64,000 bases of DNA from Tubulanus polymorphus (Eukaryota; Nemertea; Palaeonemertea; Tubulaniformes; Tubulanidae). The position numbers and the translations under genes were made by a program. The stretch covers positions 8,106,704-8,170,703 of the forward strand of contig NC_134036.1 of NCBI RefSeq assembly GCF_964204645.1, read 5' to 3'. A model generated the notes under the pieces. It had not been told where the DNA came from, ran no database searches, and worked only from the letters and a program-made list of their open reading frames with translations. Shown here piece by piece: positions 1-10,773 of this stretch (its first letter is position 1; each line of letters begins with the position of its first letter).

Positions 1-55
1 TATTATTATTATTATTATTATCATTATTATTATTATTATTATTATTATCATTAAT
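1..55. repeat. ATT/TTA microsatellite
   Basis: The window opens with an almost pure trinucleotide run of ATT units with two interruptions. It lies about 90 bases before the truncated end of viral copy C and may have grown at that breakpoint. Confidence 0.9.
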
Positions 56-135
56 ATGTAGTAGAGCTATGAAATATTATGAACTGTTCGATATGACATT
101 GTAGATCTATATGATTATGAAATATGCAAATTATA

Positions 136-990
136 TCAGGGTGACATAGCTAAATGTTTTCCTAATTGTAATTGACTTGAATCAATATCAATTTGTTGAA
201 TAACTCTTCTCGATGTTTCTGGTGTTGAAGTTCTTAATTTATCTAATCGATCTCCATACTCTTCCATTTCTGGATCAACATAAGTAGGATTTAAATTTGG
301 ATTTTTAAATGGTGTATATTTGTTAATATCAATACCAACATTTGGTTCTTCTTCATTTATTCTATCGAGTGCATTCCATATAATTCTGAAAAATTCTGTA
401 CCACCTTTTGAATGTTCAATTGAAGATCCTGCTCGCATTTCAGGATGGTACAGATCTTCTTGTCCCATTTTAGATAATTGAATTGATAGTTTTGTTATTT
501 AATTCAACATTATAGTACCATGAATCATTTTTAAATTCTAAATTATTCATGAAATGTATGTCATCTTTTCTAATTTGTTCTGAAATATCTTCTGGTTCAA
601 TGTTATCTGTTACATTTTTTTGGTAATAATTCTTCAATAACTGTATTTGTTACACTATGTTTTATGCATAATAATTCTTTTTTCAATTCAGGGTTTTGTG
701 TTCTTTCTAATCTATTAATTAAATCTTTTCTTTCTGGTCTAGTTTTAATTATTATCTCATCGCGGGTTCTTAAATAATCTATTAATGTTTCACTTGTTTC
801 AGTATAATCTTTGAATTCATCATAATCATATAATATAGGCCCACTAGAATCATCTTCATCATTATTTAAAATTATTATTATGTGCTGATCCATCATCATT
901 ATCAATATTAGTTTCATTAAAATCAGGTTGTGGTTCATCAATTATACCAGGGGTGTCACAAAAAGTATCCATTGGAATATCTACTTCCAT
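136..990 (-). pseudogene. Coiled-coil viral protein, N-terminal fragment
   Basis: The start codon at 988-990 follows the usual ATATAAATG context. The reading begins with an acidic, Asp/Asn-rich segment like the start of the copy A gene at 35,024. It then shifts frame near 600 and continues as the segment containing LYHPEMRA and HSKGG, which matches LYEPEMRA and RSKGG of copy A. Similarity ends around residue KHLAMSP near 140, so the coiled-coil and hydrophobic C-terminal parts are missing. It is broken by at least one frameshift and by truncation. Confidence 0.75.
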
Positions 991-1005
991 TTATATAATA
1001 AAAAA

Positions 1006-2283
1006 TTAAAATTTAAAATACAATATTCCTCCTATTACAATCCTATACAAGTTATAGCTAATTTAGCATTTTCATGTGATTTATTATCATTAATTATATC
1101 ATGTTTAATAATATCAGTTTTTATATTTTCTGTAGTATTGTAATCTTTTATTTTAGAATCATTATTCAATTTGATATTTTTAGTTTTAGTTTCAGTTGAT
1201 TGAATATGTTTTTTAATTTTTTTACCTTCCATTAGTTTTGGGGCAGTGATAAATTTTTTGTTTATATTATTTAATCCAAACTTATTATGTATTGTTGCAG
1301 TCTTAATTAAATTATTATGACCAATTATATTTCCCATTTTTAATATCAAATCATCAGAAATGATTAATAAATTAGGCCCCATACAATGATTTAATCTGAC
1401 ATGAGATATATCTAGATAATTTTGTTACCTGACTATATTTTCTGAAATCGATCTATTTTTATCATTATGAATAGAATCTTCAAATAATACTTTGAATTGT
1501 TTCTGCGCGTCAAATGAAGTATTATTATTTCCAACTATTGGTGATCTTGTTTCAACTTGTGCACCTACCATACAAATTAAATATATTCTAATAGATTGAT
1601 TTATTTTTGTATACCTGATTTTGTAAAACCATCACTATTATCTAAAATAAAATTAATCCAACCATCATTATTATCAATTTTATGATTATGATAAGCACCA
1701 ACTCTATACATATAATCAATTTATTTCAAACTGTTAACTAACACCATGTAATTTACCATGCGCTCTAAAATCGGAATTAATATTTATATTACATATTTTA
1801 TAAAACTTAGATAGATTAATATTATTATCCAATTCTTTAAAATATTTCGATCCAGGTAAAGGGCATTCTAATTCATTTAATATAGTTCTGATTTGAAAAT
1901 ATGTGTGAAATCTAAATATTGTATGAATGAATTTTAAATCTGAATGAGACAAATTTTTATCTAAGTCATTAAGATGATTGTTCCAACCTATACCACACCC
2001 TGTTGTTGCACAATAAACAGCAAAATTCAATTGGTTCTGCCAATATTCCATATTAGATTTTATTTTATATATATTATATTCATCTCGAGTAAAAGTAACT
2101 TCATATGTATAAAATATGTTTTCCATTTTAGAAATAAAATAATTTTGTTTCGGCTACATAAATTTCTATATTAACTAATGAGTTCAAAACTAAATCTTTA
2201 TATGAAAGATTTCTATCAAAATCTATTGCAGGAATATGATATTTAATTGATTTATTATGTTGAAAAGCTTTTGGAAACCCCAT
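1006..2283 (-). pseudogene. 463-aa viral protein homologue, broken
   Basis: This is the counterpart of the copy A gene at 33,619-35,007, whose function is unknown. Landmarks shared with copy A are FPKAFQ near the start, the segment WQNQLNFAVYCATTGCG, LPGSKYFKELDNN and the late segment GPNLLIISDDL. The reading is broken by a frameshift near 2,130, a deletion or shift near 1,740, and in-frame stops near 1,610 and 1,430. The stop codon of the preceding two-TM gene has been lost, so that frame runs into this one. The C-terminal membrane anchor seen in copy A is recognisable near 1,010-1,080 but a base is missing there. Confidence 0.75.
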
Positions 2284-2725
2284 TAATATAATAAGAAAAT
2301 TAATTAATTCTTTTAATAATTTATCTTGTTCTTCAATTGTTATATAACCATTTAAACTTATTACGTAATCTAATGTAATTTTTAATTTATTAATTTCTTT
2401 TATATTACATTTTATTTTTTCTTTATTACCTTTTATATTTAATTTTGAACGTATTCCAGTTAAAACACTTGAACTTAATCCTAACACGCCGATTTATATA
2501 GCTAAAGGTGTTAATGGCGAAAATATAGCTAAAAATGTTATTACAGAACTTATTGTAACCGAACCGCTAATAATAAAATAATATATAATTTTAGATTTAA
2601 AATATTTTTTCTTTTTTATCTTTAAATCATTTTAAAATTATGATTCTAATTTAGTTATTAGTTATTTATATTTAGTTATTTATATCATGAGGAATAATAT
2701 CATTATTATCAACTTCATCATCCAT
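2284..2725 (-). pseudogene. Two-membrane-segment viral protein, broken
   Basis: Counterpart of the copy A gene at 33,166. The start at 2,723-2,725 follows AATAAATG, and the N-terminal sequence IIPHDIN is readable, but stops follow within a few codons. The hydrophobic pair and the segment LDYVISLNGYITIEEQDKLL are preserved further on. The original stop is lost and the frame continues into the next gene. Confidence 0.65.
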
Positions 2726-2743
2726 TTATTTAGAAAAAAATTA

Positions 2744-3166
2744 CTAATTAGTAAATTTATATGCTACAAATATAACAATAACAGTACCGCCTAAAATCCA
2801 AATTATTTCATATTTCTTCTGTTCATTACTTGGGGTATAATAATCTGATAATTTAGGTTTATATAGATGTAATCTTTCTTTATTTGTTAATGCGTTATAT
2901 AAACTCATTGCATCATCAACTGATTGAAAATCTCTATGTGTAATTTGCTGATTATATAATTCTTTATTGATGTAATCCATATAATTTTGTCTTTTTTCTC
3001 TATATTCTTCTGCTGCTTTATTGTATTTCTCTAATGCTAAATTATGTCTTCTTTGTTCTGCTAATGAACTATTTTTATCAACATGCTTAAATAAATACCC
3101 ACCACCAGTAAATGCTAAAGCGTTAACAATTGCTGATCCTATAATAGTTATAATTGCAGATGCCAT
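2744..3166 (-). CDS. Small viral protein with two terminal membrane segments
   Basis: About 140 residues in one unbroken frame, with function unknown. A hydrophobic segment at residues 2-25 includes TIIGSAIVNALAF. It is followed by a charged, probably helical middle with EKYNKAAEEYREKRQNY, and a second hydrophobic segment (IIWILGGTVIVIFVAYKF) lies at the C-terminus. The frame extends eight codons upstream because a TAA present in copies A and B is changed here. I chose the internal ATG at 3,164-3,166 because it is the start in the other copies. It is nearly identical to the copy A protein at 32,724 and is likely a virion membrane or assembly protein by position only. Confidence 0.7.
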   Translation of the reverse strand: MASAIITIIGSAIVNALAFTGGGYLFKHVDKNSSLAEQRRHNLALEKYNKAAEEYREKRQNYMDYINKELYNQQITHRDFQSVDDAMSLYNALTNKERLHLYKPKLSDYYTPSNEQKKYEIIWILGGTVIVIFVAYKFTN

Positions 3167-3190
3167 TAATTTAACAAAAAAATTACGCAT

Positions 3191-4653
3191 TTATATAGGA
3201 GGAATATATTTTTGTTTTTCTAAATAATCAATAGTTAAATGAGATAAAGTAACTGCTAACGTTAATTTTAAAATATCATTGATATCAAATCTATCAACAT
3301 TAATACTTCCCATTTTGAATACTTTTTAGCCCACTTGGGACTTTAGTCCCAGCGGGCTATTGCGTTCACTTTTCGTCCGTCGTCCGTCCGTCCGTTCGTC
3401 CGTCCGTAGACGGAATCCAGTTATTTTGGGAAGTTTTGAAGACGCTTCAAGGTAACGTCTTGATAGGTTACACGTGTATCTACCCTAGACACATCTTCAG
3501 CCAAAAAACTGGCCCTGTCAGAATCAAGATGGCTGACTGGCAGCCATTGTTGTTCGCCAAAATCGGCACTTTTTACACATTTTTGAACTTTTTGAGGGAA
3601 ATTTTGAAGACGCTTCGATCAATTACCTTGATCTTTCGGATATATATGAATCCCCCCAGGGCCCATCAACGAAACAAAAATTGGGTCGGTCGGACTCAAG
3701 ATGGTCGTCCTATGACCTTTTTAGTGCCCAAAAATGTTAATTTTTGCCCGAATTCTGAGTCCTGTAGCTTCCTACTGGTTTACCATTTCTCATTGCAATT
3801 TGTGATGGGTATTCTTTGGAAAGGGATGTTTTATACCTCAGACAGGTATTTTTCATCAGCCAATTATGACGCAATTGGCGGTCATCTTGGTGTCACCAGT
3901 ACTCATTCGTAAGTGGGAAAAAGTTTTTCCACATTATCTTGATACCTAAGCGTATTTTGCGACCACAATCAATTAGAAAGTTGTAGCTCATAACGTTTTA
4001 TATGATTGTGGTGAGTTTCAAGGTAATTGGATTTCGTATATGGCCACCAGGGGGGGTTGAATAATACAATATCTTAGCAATTCTTTATTGTATTCGTACC
4101 TATGCATATTTTGTAACCACAATCCATTGGAAAGTTGTAGCTCATGACATCATCTATGATTGTTGTGAGTTTTAAGGACATTAGTTTTTCTATATTAGAA
4201 TAACTTAGTATTTCCTTATTATATTGGTACCTAGGCATATTTTGTTACCATGATCAATTGCAAAGTTGTAGTGCATGACATGTTCTATGATTGTGGTGAG
4301 TTTCGAGGTCATTGGGTTTTGAATATGGTCACCAGGGGGCGTTGAATAGTAGAATGACTTAGTATTTCCATATTAAATTGGTAACGAGGCATATTTTGTT
4401 ATGACAATCGATTACAAAATCGTAGCTGCTGACATGTTCTATGATTTTGGTGAGTTTCAAGGTCGTTGGTTTTTGTAAATGGTCACCAGGGCGCGTTAAA
4501 TATCGAAATTGTTAGATTGTTGAGCATTTGAAACCATTTCCCAGGTGGGCATGGTGTCCCTGGACCCCTAGTTTTAATTGTATAACCAACAGTTCCAACT
4601 GATAGTAATGCGCCGTTATATCACCCATTTATTATCCACTTCTAATCCGCCAT
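3191..4653 (-). pseudogene. 73-aa membrane protein gene split by insertion
   Basis: The two ends of the small membrane-protein gene found intact in copies A (32,478) and B (45,221) lie here on either side of a 1.24-kb mobile element. The 5' part (4,572-4,653) has stops after the first codons, in the segment that reads MSDNKWIITG in the other copies. The 3' part (3,191-3,327) ends with the same residues, KYIPPI. Confidence 0.8.
3328..4571. mobile_element. Helentron/pearl-like non-autonomous element with tandem core
   Basis: The borders are exact because the target gene is known from copies A and B. The ancestral site has a run of seven T; here five T precede and four T follow the element. The first 31 bases fold into a hairpin (AGCCC..TGGGACT pairing with AGTCCCA..GGGCT). 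A CCGT/CGTC-rich stretch (3,376-3,412) follows. From about 3,940 to 4,530 there are four degenerate copies of a ~130-155-bp unit containing 'GATTGTGGTGAGTTTCAAGG'. The last bases are CTAG, preceded by a short CCAGG/CCTGG stem. A CTAG end inserted in T-T, and tandem core repeats, suggest a Helitron-derived (Helentron/HINE) or bivalve 'pearl'-like element. No coding capacity is evident. Confidence 0.7.
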
Positions 4654-4656
4654 TTA

Positions 4657-5014
4657 TTAAACAAAGAAATTACCATCTTCAAAATATTTAGTTATCTTAT
4701 TCATAATTATTTCAACATGTATTTCATTACTACTTTTATGATTATGATATATTTCAGTTATTATTTTTTTAATATCATCAATAATGAAATCTTCATCCAA
4801 TTCATAAAATCTTAAAGACTCTCTTACTAAATCAGTGATCTTTTCTACATTAAAAGTTTCTTTATTTATTGTTTTTTTCATGTTCAAATGTTATTTCATT
4901 AGTAAATACAATATTATTAATATGTGTTACTACATCATTAATGCTAAATTTCATTTCTTTCTCGCGTTTCAAATCAAATCCAAAACATATATTCGGTCCA
5001 ACAGTTATATTTAT
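4657..5014 (-). pseudogene. 113-aa viral protein homologue, start codon lost
   Basis: Counterpart of copy A 32,136-32,477. The position of the ATG reads ATA (5,012-5,014) inside an otherwise conserved AAATAAATATAACTGTTGG context, and the frame is shifted near 4,870. The C-terminal half is open and matches copy A (ITKYF followed by the final Phe-rich residues). Function is unknown. Confidence 0.65.
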
Positions 5015-5030
5015 TTATATACTGAAAAAA

Positions 5031-5781
5031 TTATTCTTTACATCTTATAACTAATTCATAAATTACAGGAAAGTTATTCAAATCAATTAAGTATCCATTA
5101 TGATTTCTTATTTCTGATTTAAAATTATTGAAATGTGGAATGCATGGTTTGAAATTACATTCTGTTAAATTATAATTCATTTGGGTTCCAAATTGTTTAA
5201 CATTTTTAATGGTAAAATATTTAATATACTAGAATTACAAATTGTATCTTTAGTTGCTTCAAATGTTTTTGTCGGATCAATTAAATTTCAATAAATATAA
5301 AAGTGTGTTAAAGGCATTAAATTTGAATTACCGTCTACGTTTCCTGTAACAGTATATGGTTTAATTCATAACATTTTAGCTATTGGTTTCTGTACCATAA
5401 ATGCGTGTTTGGTTTCATCATCTAACTTTATTTTAATTTTATCAGAACTATCACTTTTTATAAATCTAATTGAAAATTTATCACTTCTAAGTTTTAATCG
5501 TGCTCTTCTGTTAATTTCTAGAGCTAATGTTTCTAAATTATATAATCATGGTTTTAAAAATAGATGAAACCATTTATTTATATTTCTAACATGAATCATA
5601 AACAGTCTATGATCAATAGTTTTATCCGATATATTGAAAAATAAGTTACATAAACTAATATTTACTAATTCTAAATCAACACAATTCTTAAATTCCCTAT
5701 CTAATTGTACTAGTTAATTATGTGATTTAGTAACAATTTTCTAGAATCAACAAATATTCTGTATTCTTTTAATTCTACCAT
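5031..5781 (-). pseudogene. Penton-like minor capsid protein, broken
   Basis: Translating the minus strand in pieces gives the counterpart of the copy A penton-like gene (31,362). It has a start at AAATAAATG, the N-terminal EYRIFVDSRK, a middle FTHFYIY-type segment and the C-terminal YELVIRC before TAA at 5,031. Several frameshifts and stops interrupt it, so no long frame remains. In the family this would be a single-jelly-roll vertex protein; here it is a relic. Confidence 0.65.
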
Positions 5782-5786
5782 TTATT

Positions 5787-6143
5787 TTACATATTTTTAT
5801 AATATTCGAAATCTATTTCACGGTGCCCTTTTTCATTCTTACCCTTATACATGAAATAGAAATCACCAAAACATAATTCTTCTTAATCTTCACTTGATAA
5901 TCTATGAAATCTATCTGGTAAATATGTTCTGAATTTGTATTCATTTCCTTTTAATCCTTCATATTCTAAGTGGATAACTAATTTATCTCCATATTTGTTA
6001 GTAGCTGTATCAATATTTGTAATTAAATATTTCTTATGAATTGTTAATTCTGTTAACTTCTTAGATTTATAATCTACTGATTTGACATTTTTAGTATCTT
6101 TAATTCTATTTAAGAATTCATTGTGTATTTGTTTACTCTCCAT
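5787..6143 (-). pseudogene. 117-aa viral protein homologue with nonsense codon
   Basis: The gene starts at ATG 6,141-6,143 (MESKQ) and matches copy A 30,991 and copy B 43,719 closely. A TAA at about 5,885 replaces a codon after SSED. The rest (FYFMYKGKNEKGH) is still readable downstream, and the original stop is lost too. The core contains the NIDTATNKYGDKLVIHLEY segment, which looks like an OB-fold strand pair. I infer, weakly, a single-stranded-nucleic-acid-binding role. Confidence 0.7.
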
Positions 6144-6298
6144 CAAATTTTTTATTAACATTGAACATAACACTTACCTCTCAACGCGTCCCGCCACGTA
6201 TGAGTACCCCAGAAACACCCGCCTATTTATACTATTCAACAGTGGGGAATCCCCAGCTGCGTGTTGAGACTTGTAAATTATGAGGCTTGTGATTGGAT

Positions 6299-6420
6299 AG
6301 AGTAATAGGGGATAAGTTGTTTCAAGTCAAAGGTTGAAAGGTCGGAAAATAAATTCGAGTGTGCGAGAATTTATTTTTCGACCTATCGACCTTTGGCTTG
6401 AAACAACATATCCCCTATAA
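6299..6420. repeat. Fold-back palindrome beside copy C
   Basis: Two ~50-bp arms with few mismatches (GGGGATAAGTTGTTTCAAG against its complement ending near 6,420) surround a loop of about a dozen bases. The outer end AGAGTAATAGGGG and the inner AAAGGTTGAAAGGTCG are shared with the 408-bp palindrome at 26,438, which flanks copy A. It may be a remnant of the viral element end or a separate fold-back family. Confidence 0.75.
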
Positions 6421-6589
6421 CTGGTGCTTAATCCAGGCGTTTTATCACTTCATCTGTTGTGTTGTTCAGTGGCTGCTGTGATTTGGTCTGTAAAATGATG
6501 GTTTTGCAAATTTTTTATGTTGATAAAGCACGAGATATTTTTCAAACAAGGATAATACGTACTCCATTGAACTTGGTCTTCCCTTAGCT

Positions 6590-7110
6590 AATAGGTAGTT
6601 TTATCAAGACACCTTATCATTCGTCGGCTCGTACCTTCACTCCTCTTTCTGTCCAATGGTTGAGAAGAAAAGGACTAATTGAAACTATATCCATTGTTCT
6701 TCACTTGTGCCTCCATTCATCCTTCTGTGCAATGGTACATTTGAGGGCCTGCCTGTTAAGATGAAAATTATTTTGCACGTTATCAATACGGACTAGTTTA
6801 ACTCAATATGAAAGAGAATAGATACGTACGCCTTATGTAGATTCATCCAGGCTCTGCATTCTCCTAGGCTAGTGCCTACATCCTTCATACTGTGCAGCGA
6901 TTTGTGTGTGGGTAAACCTGCAAATATAGAATGAAGAAATTACTATTAAGTTTAGAAAAATCAATATCAGAGTTAAACAAGCAACGCCTGGGATTGTCTC
7001 TTTTCACTTGTGCCATCATACATCCTGCTCTCTGATGTTCCTTTTGAGAAGGCCTGTAAAAATGAAAATTAATTTGCAGTGTATGGAAACTGAATGTTAG
7101 AAATGAGGAT
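6590..7110. repeat. Degenerate ~150-bp tandem repeats
   Basis: Three to four diverged copies share the series CTTCACTTGTGCC, CATCCTTCTGTGCAATG, GAGGGCCTG and AAAATTATTTTGCA. No coding frame is supported. They directly precede the Foldback-type element and may belong to the same repeat complex. Confidence 0.55.
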
Positions 7111-8767
7111 AATGCGCTCCATTTTGGAATTGGCCACTTCTTAGCTTTTAAATCTTAAGTTATCATATAACAATCATTTTGAAGCGAGACCTAACATTGC
7201 AATGCGCGCCATTTTGCAGAGCTTCTCGGGACCTGTGGTGACAGGTATGCATGAAAAATGACGAAATGAATAAAAACTTTACTTTTTATGACATGTATGT
7301 AGTATTGGGTATGATATCAATTGCTAACCATAGATTAAGTTAATATTAAGTTCATATAAAACAATTATTATTATGACGCAAGACCTCACACGGCAGCTCG
7401 CGCCATTTTGCAGAGCTACTCGGGACCTAGCTGTGGACAGGTCTGAGTTTAAACTGATGAAATGTATAAAAAATTTACTTTTTATTAATTTCTATGAGTT
7501 CTTTATAATAATGAATAATAATATCAATTGCTAACTATAGATATAGTTAATCTTAAGTTACTATAAAACAATTATTATGACGCAAGACCTCATACTGCAA
7601 CGCGCACCAATTTGCAGAGCTACTGGTGTGCATTTAAACTGAATAAAAACTTTACTTTTTATATACTCTTTATAGTAATGAGTATAATATCAATTGCTAA
7701 CCGTTCTAACTAAATTCTTCAAATTACCTCTTTTTCACCAGTCATGGTGCACGGCTAGTTGTATATCTGTACAATTCGTATCGTCGTGCGCTGGACTCTG
7801 TTCCAGCAATCTGATAATCCTAATCCAGGTGAAATAGTGGAAGATCTAGCGATACCTGGCGCACACACGGGTGGCTCTGCGTAGTAAATTGTCTACGTCC
7901 CCAAAAGGATACCCCTTTATATAGTCATCGTCGCAGAAATCAATTGTTTCATTTTAGGGTTCAATTTAGATAAAGGGCAAATTTCACTAACTTCTCATGA
8001 ATTGTAACTCTCAATGAATGAATGCAGTTTTACAACACTAACTTAATTTATTTATTAATTTTCATAAATAATGGTACATAATGCACTAGGGCTTAAGTGG
8101 TATATGTCTGGTGATCGACAATCCTCAATTATCACGGCCGACTCCCAAACGATATTTAATCACACTGGCGCCCTACCCGATGTTTATTCAAGGGCGTCGC
8201 CAATACTACGTATGGTACGGTACTTGAGATGCCGTTATCGTTAACAATTTACCTGACGAGGAATTCGTAAAGAAATGTATACCGATCAACAACAGAGTAA
8301 GAGCATAATATTAGAAACAGGATTTTTATTGAAAAGTTATAAAACCAAGGAACAAAAAAGAAATCTACAGCAATCAAGTCCAAAATAATGGCTCCATTCC
8401 CGGTTAAACCCTTGATTTAGGTCCGGGAGGTATTTTGTACGAATGTAAAATGAAAACAAATGAATATTTTCTTCCTTATCAACTTGAATCATTTTCGAGA
8501 TTTACGACGGTTCAGAATATGTATTCAGAGACATTCTGTCTCTACATAGTTTATATTAACTGTTGCATGTTCTTTGTCTTAAGTACTGTCCTAAATGGAT
8601 GTTGATATTTCATTGCATATAACTTTTGTAATCATTTGGAGCAATCGGATAAAGTTAAAGTTAAAGTCTATCTAACTCGATATTTGTCCACAAATGTTTT
8701 TCCATTCGTCTAGCACATGCCAAGACATTCCGCCGTTTCGTCAAATATAGTCGTGAGTTTGGTCCTT

Positions 8768-8833
8768 TTTGGGACCTGACATGACAGGTCAGACCTATCA
8801 TGTCAGGTCTCGAGACCTGACATGACAGGTTCT
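8768..8833. repeat. Nested palindrome GACCTGACATGACAGGTC
   Basis: Three alternating copies of an ~18-bp near-palindrome (ACCTGACATGACAGGT) are joined by TCGA and AG, so several alternative hairpins can form. They sit in the loop of the Foldback-type element, and the sequence is related to the ACCTGTCACCACAGGT core of its arms. Confidence 0.7.
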
Positions 8834-8984
8834 GGAAACTCTGCAGACAGTCTACATCAATCCGAGAAGTGGTCCTCTAGAAGTATACTCCACACATACT
8901 GTCCATGCATGTCTCTGTAACCGAAGGTAGAGACTAAAACTCGGTTCGGACTCGGCAGCGGACACCAGCCAGAAAAATATTTTA

Positions 8985-9115
8985 AAACGTGTATTGTGGG
9001 TACCTAGCACGATTTCAGTGTTTTTCGGGAATTCCCTGATATTTCGGCGTTTTTCGGAAATTCCCTGAAATTTTAGCGTTTTCATTTCAGCGTTTCAGCG
9101 ATTCAGCCTTTTCAG
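8985..9115. repeat. Short TTTCGGGAATTCCCTGA repeats
   Basis: A motif of about 30 bases (GTTTTTCGG, AATTCCCTGA, ATTT) recurs twice and is followed by several TTTCAGCG units. It is low-complexity, palindromic in part, and non-coding as far as I can see. Confidence 0.5.
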
Positions 9116-10773
9116 CGAAGTTCAGGAACCGCTACCCGAGTGCGGTCGACCCAGGCAGACTAGACAACGACTACGCTACCTATGGACGACTACAGTCACT
9201 ACCAGAATTATTATTTTATATATTTACACGAACCGCTACATTACTAAGACCGATCGAAAATGGTATGGTCACTGTTCGACCGAGTTTAACGTTGCTGATG
9301 ATGTCAGCCGAGTGGTCTACATGTGTCCAAGTTAAACGGTCGATAGTTAAACGGTGCAGAGTTTCTATATCAGTCGAAAGAAACTTGGCCTGTTACATAT
9401 CCTGTCGCGCATCCGGTGGAAGATGATCGTCAAAAAGGTGTGAATAAAACGACTGGGTACTCAATACTACATACATGTCATAAAAAATAAAGTTTTTATT
9501 CATTTTGTCATTTTTAATGCAGACCTGTCACCACAGGTCCCGAAAAGCTCTGCAAAATGGCGCGCGTTGCAATGTTAGGTCTCGCTTCAAAATAATTGTT
9601 TTATAGTATTTAATCTATCTATGGTTAGCAATTGATGTTATACTCATTACTATATATAGGTTATAAAAAGAAAAGTTTTTTCCATTTCATCAGTTTACAT
9701 GCAGACCTGTCACCACAGGTCTCGAGAAGCTCTGCAAAATGGCGCGTTGCCGTGTGAGGTCACGCTTCATAATTATTGTATTATAGTAACTTAAGATTAA
9801 CTATATCCATGGTTATCAATTGATATTATACTCATAACAATATATGGGTTATAAAGAGTAAAGTTTTTTTTCCATTTCATCAGTTTAAATGCAGACCTGT
9901 CACCACAGGTCTCGAGAAGCTCTGCAAAATGGCGCGCGTTGCAATGTTAGGTCTCGCTTCAAAATAATTGTTTTATAGTATTTAATCTATCTATGGTTAG
10001 CAATTGATGTTATACTCATTACTATATATAGGTTATAAAAAGAAAAGTTTTTTCCATTTCATCAGTTTACATGCAGACCTGTCACCACAGGTCTCGAGAA
10101 GCTCTGCAAAATGGCGCGCGTTGCAATGTTAGGTCTCGCTTCAAAATTATTGTTTTATAGTAACTTAAGATTTAATCTATCTATGGTTAGCAAATGATGT
10201 TATACTCATTACTATATATGGGTAATAAAAAAGTAAAGATTTTTTCCATTTCATCAGTTTTCAAGCAGACCTGTCACCACAGGTCTCGAGAAGCTCTGCG
10301 AAATAACGCGAGCTGCCGTGTGAGGTCTCACTTCATAATCATTGTTTAATAGTACACAGGTCTCGAAAAGATAATATTCATTACTATAATTTTGTAGGAA
10401 GTGCATCCGTCAAATCTATCTACACTTATCTTGAAAACTTGCCTCACCAAAGCACACACAGCTGCCCAGCTTGTCCGACGGAAAATTTAAACCAGCTCGA
10501 AAATCGAAGTTGAAAATCCACCTAAAAGTCATCAGAAGTCTGCTGTATTTTTCCATGGTTTGTCATTAAAAAAGCTGTTGGAAATATTTTCTTCTACATA
10601 ATTGCCTCATTATAAATAACGACTTCTGTAACTTCATATTTATAGGATTCCTAGCTCTGTCGTGCCACCTGAATTGCCGGGACAACAAGTCAGGACACGG
10701 TCATTACCACTGTATTCAATATAAAAAACAATTATTAGTCGGAGAGAGTTTTTCGAAGCACATGTGAAAACTC

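Larger units (their letters stand above)
136..6165 (-). mobile_element. Copy C: truncated Polinton/adintovirus-like element
   Basis: A block of very AT-rich DNA whose minus strand reads, in order, counterparts of eight copy A genes: the 117-aa protein, penton-like protein, 113-aa protein, 73-aa membrane protein, 140-aa membrane protein, two-TM protein, 463-aa protein and the start of the coiled-coil protein. Polymerase, major capsid, ATPase and integrase genes are absent. Most genes carry stops or frameshifts and one is split by a 1.24-kb insertion. Similarity to copy A stops near 6,165 and near 140. I infer an old, internally deleted and inverted relative of copies A and B. Confidence 0.85.
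7160..10380. mobile_element. Foldback-type element with arrayed inverted arms
   Basis: The right arm (about 9,450-10,380) holds five tandem copies of a ~185-190-bp unit containing ACCTGTCACCACAGGTC, AGCTCTGCAAAATGGCGCG and TGGTTAGCAATTGATGTTAT. The left arm (about 7,160-7,720) holds three copies of the same unit in inverse orientation (CGCGCCATTTTGCAGAGCT, ACCTGTGGTGACAGGT). The innermost units of the two arms are almost exact reverse complements, including ATACTACATACATGTCAT. The ~1.7-kb loop has no convincing gene. This layout is that of Foldback/TU elements, whose long inverted ends are built from subrepeats. No transposase was found. Confidence 0.65.

Noticed and set aside
2744-3190. Start of the copy C 140-aa gene at the upstream ATG (3,188-3,190)
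   Set aside because: In copies A and B a TAA lies between this ATG and the conserved start, so the internal ATG is the ancestral one.
3436-3912. 158-codon open frame inside the insertion in copy C
   Set aside because: It lies wholly in the non-autonomous element, has no domain, and the same DNA shows repeat structure rather than coding bias.
8852-9085. 77-codon frame in the Foldback loop
   Set aside because: No start context, no domain, and it covers short non-coding repeats.
9450-10380. CRISPR array
   Set aside because: The repeats are ~190 bp, vary gradually, have no unique spacers of constant size and have inverted partners; this is a eukaryotic repeat.
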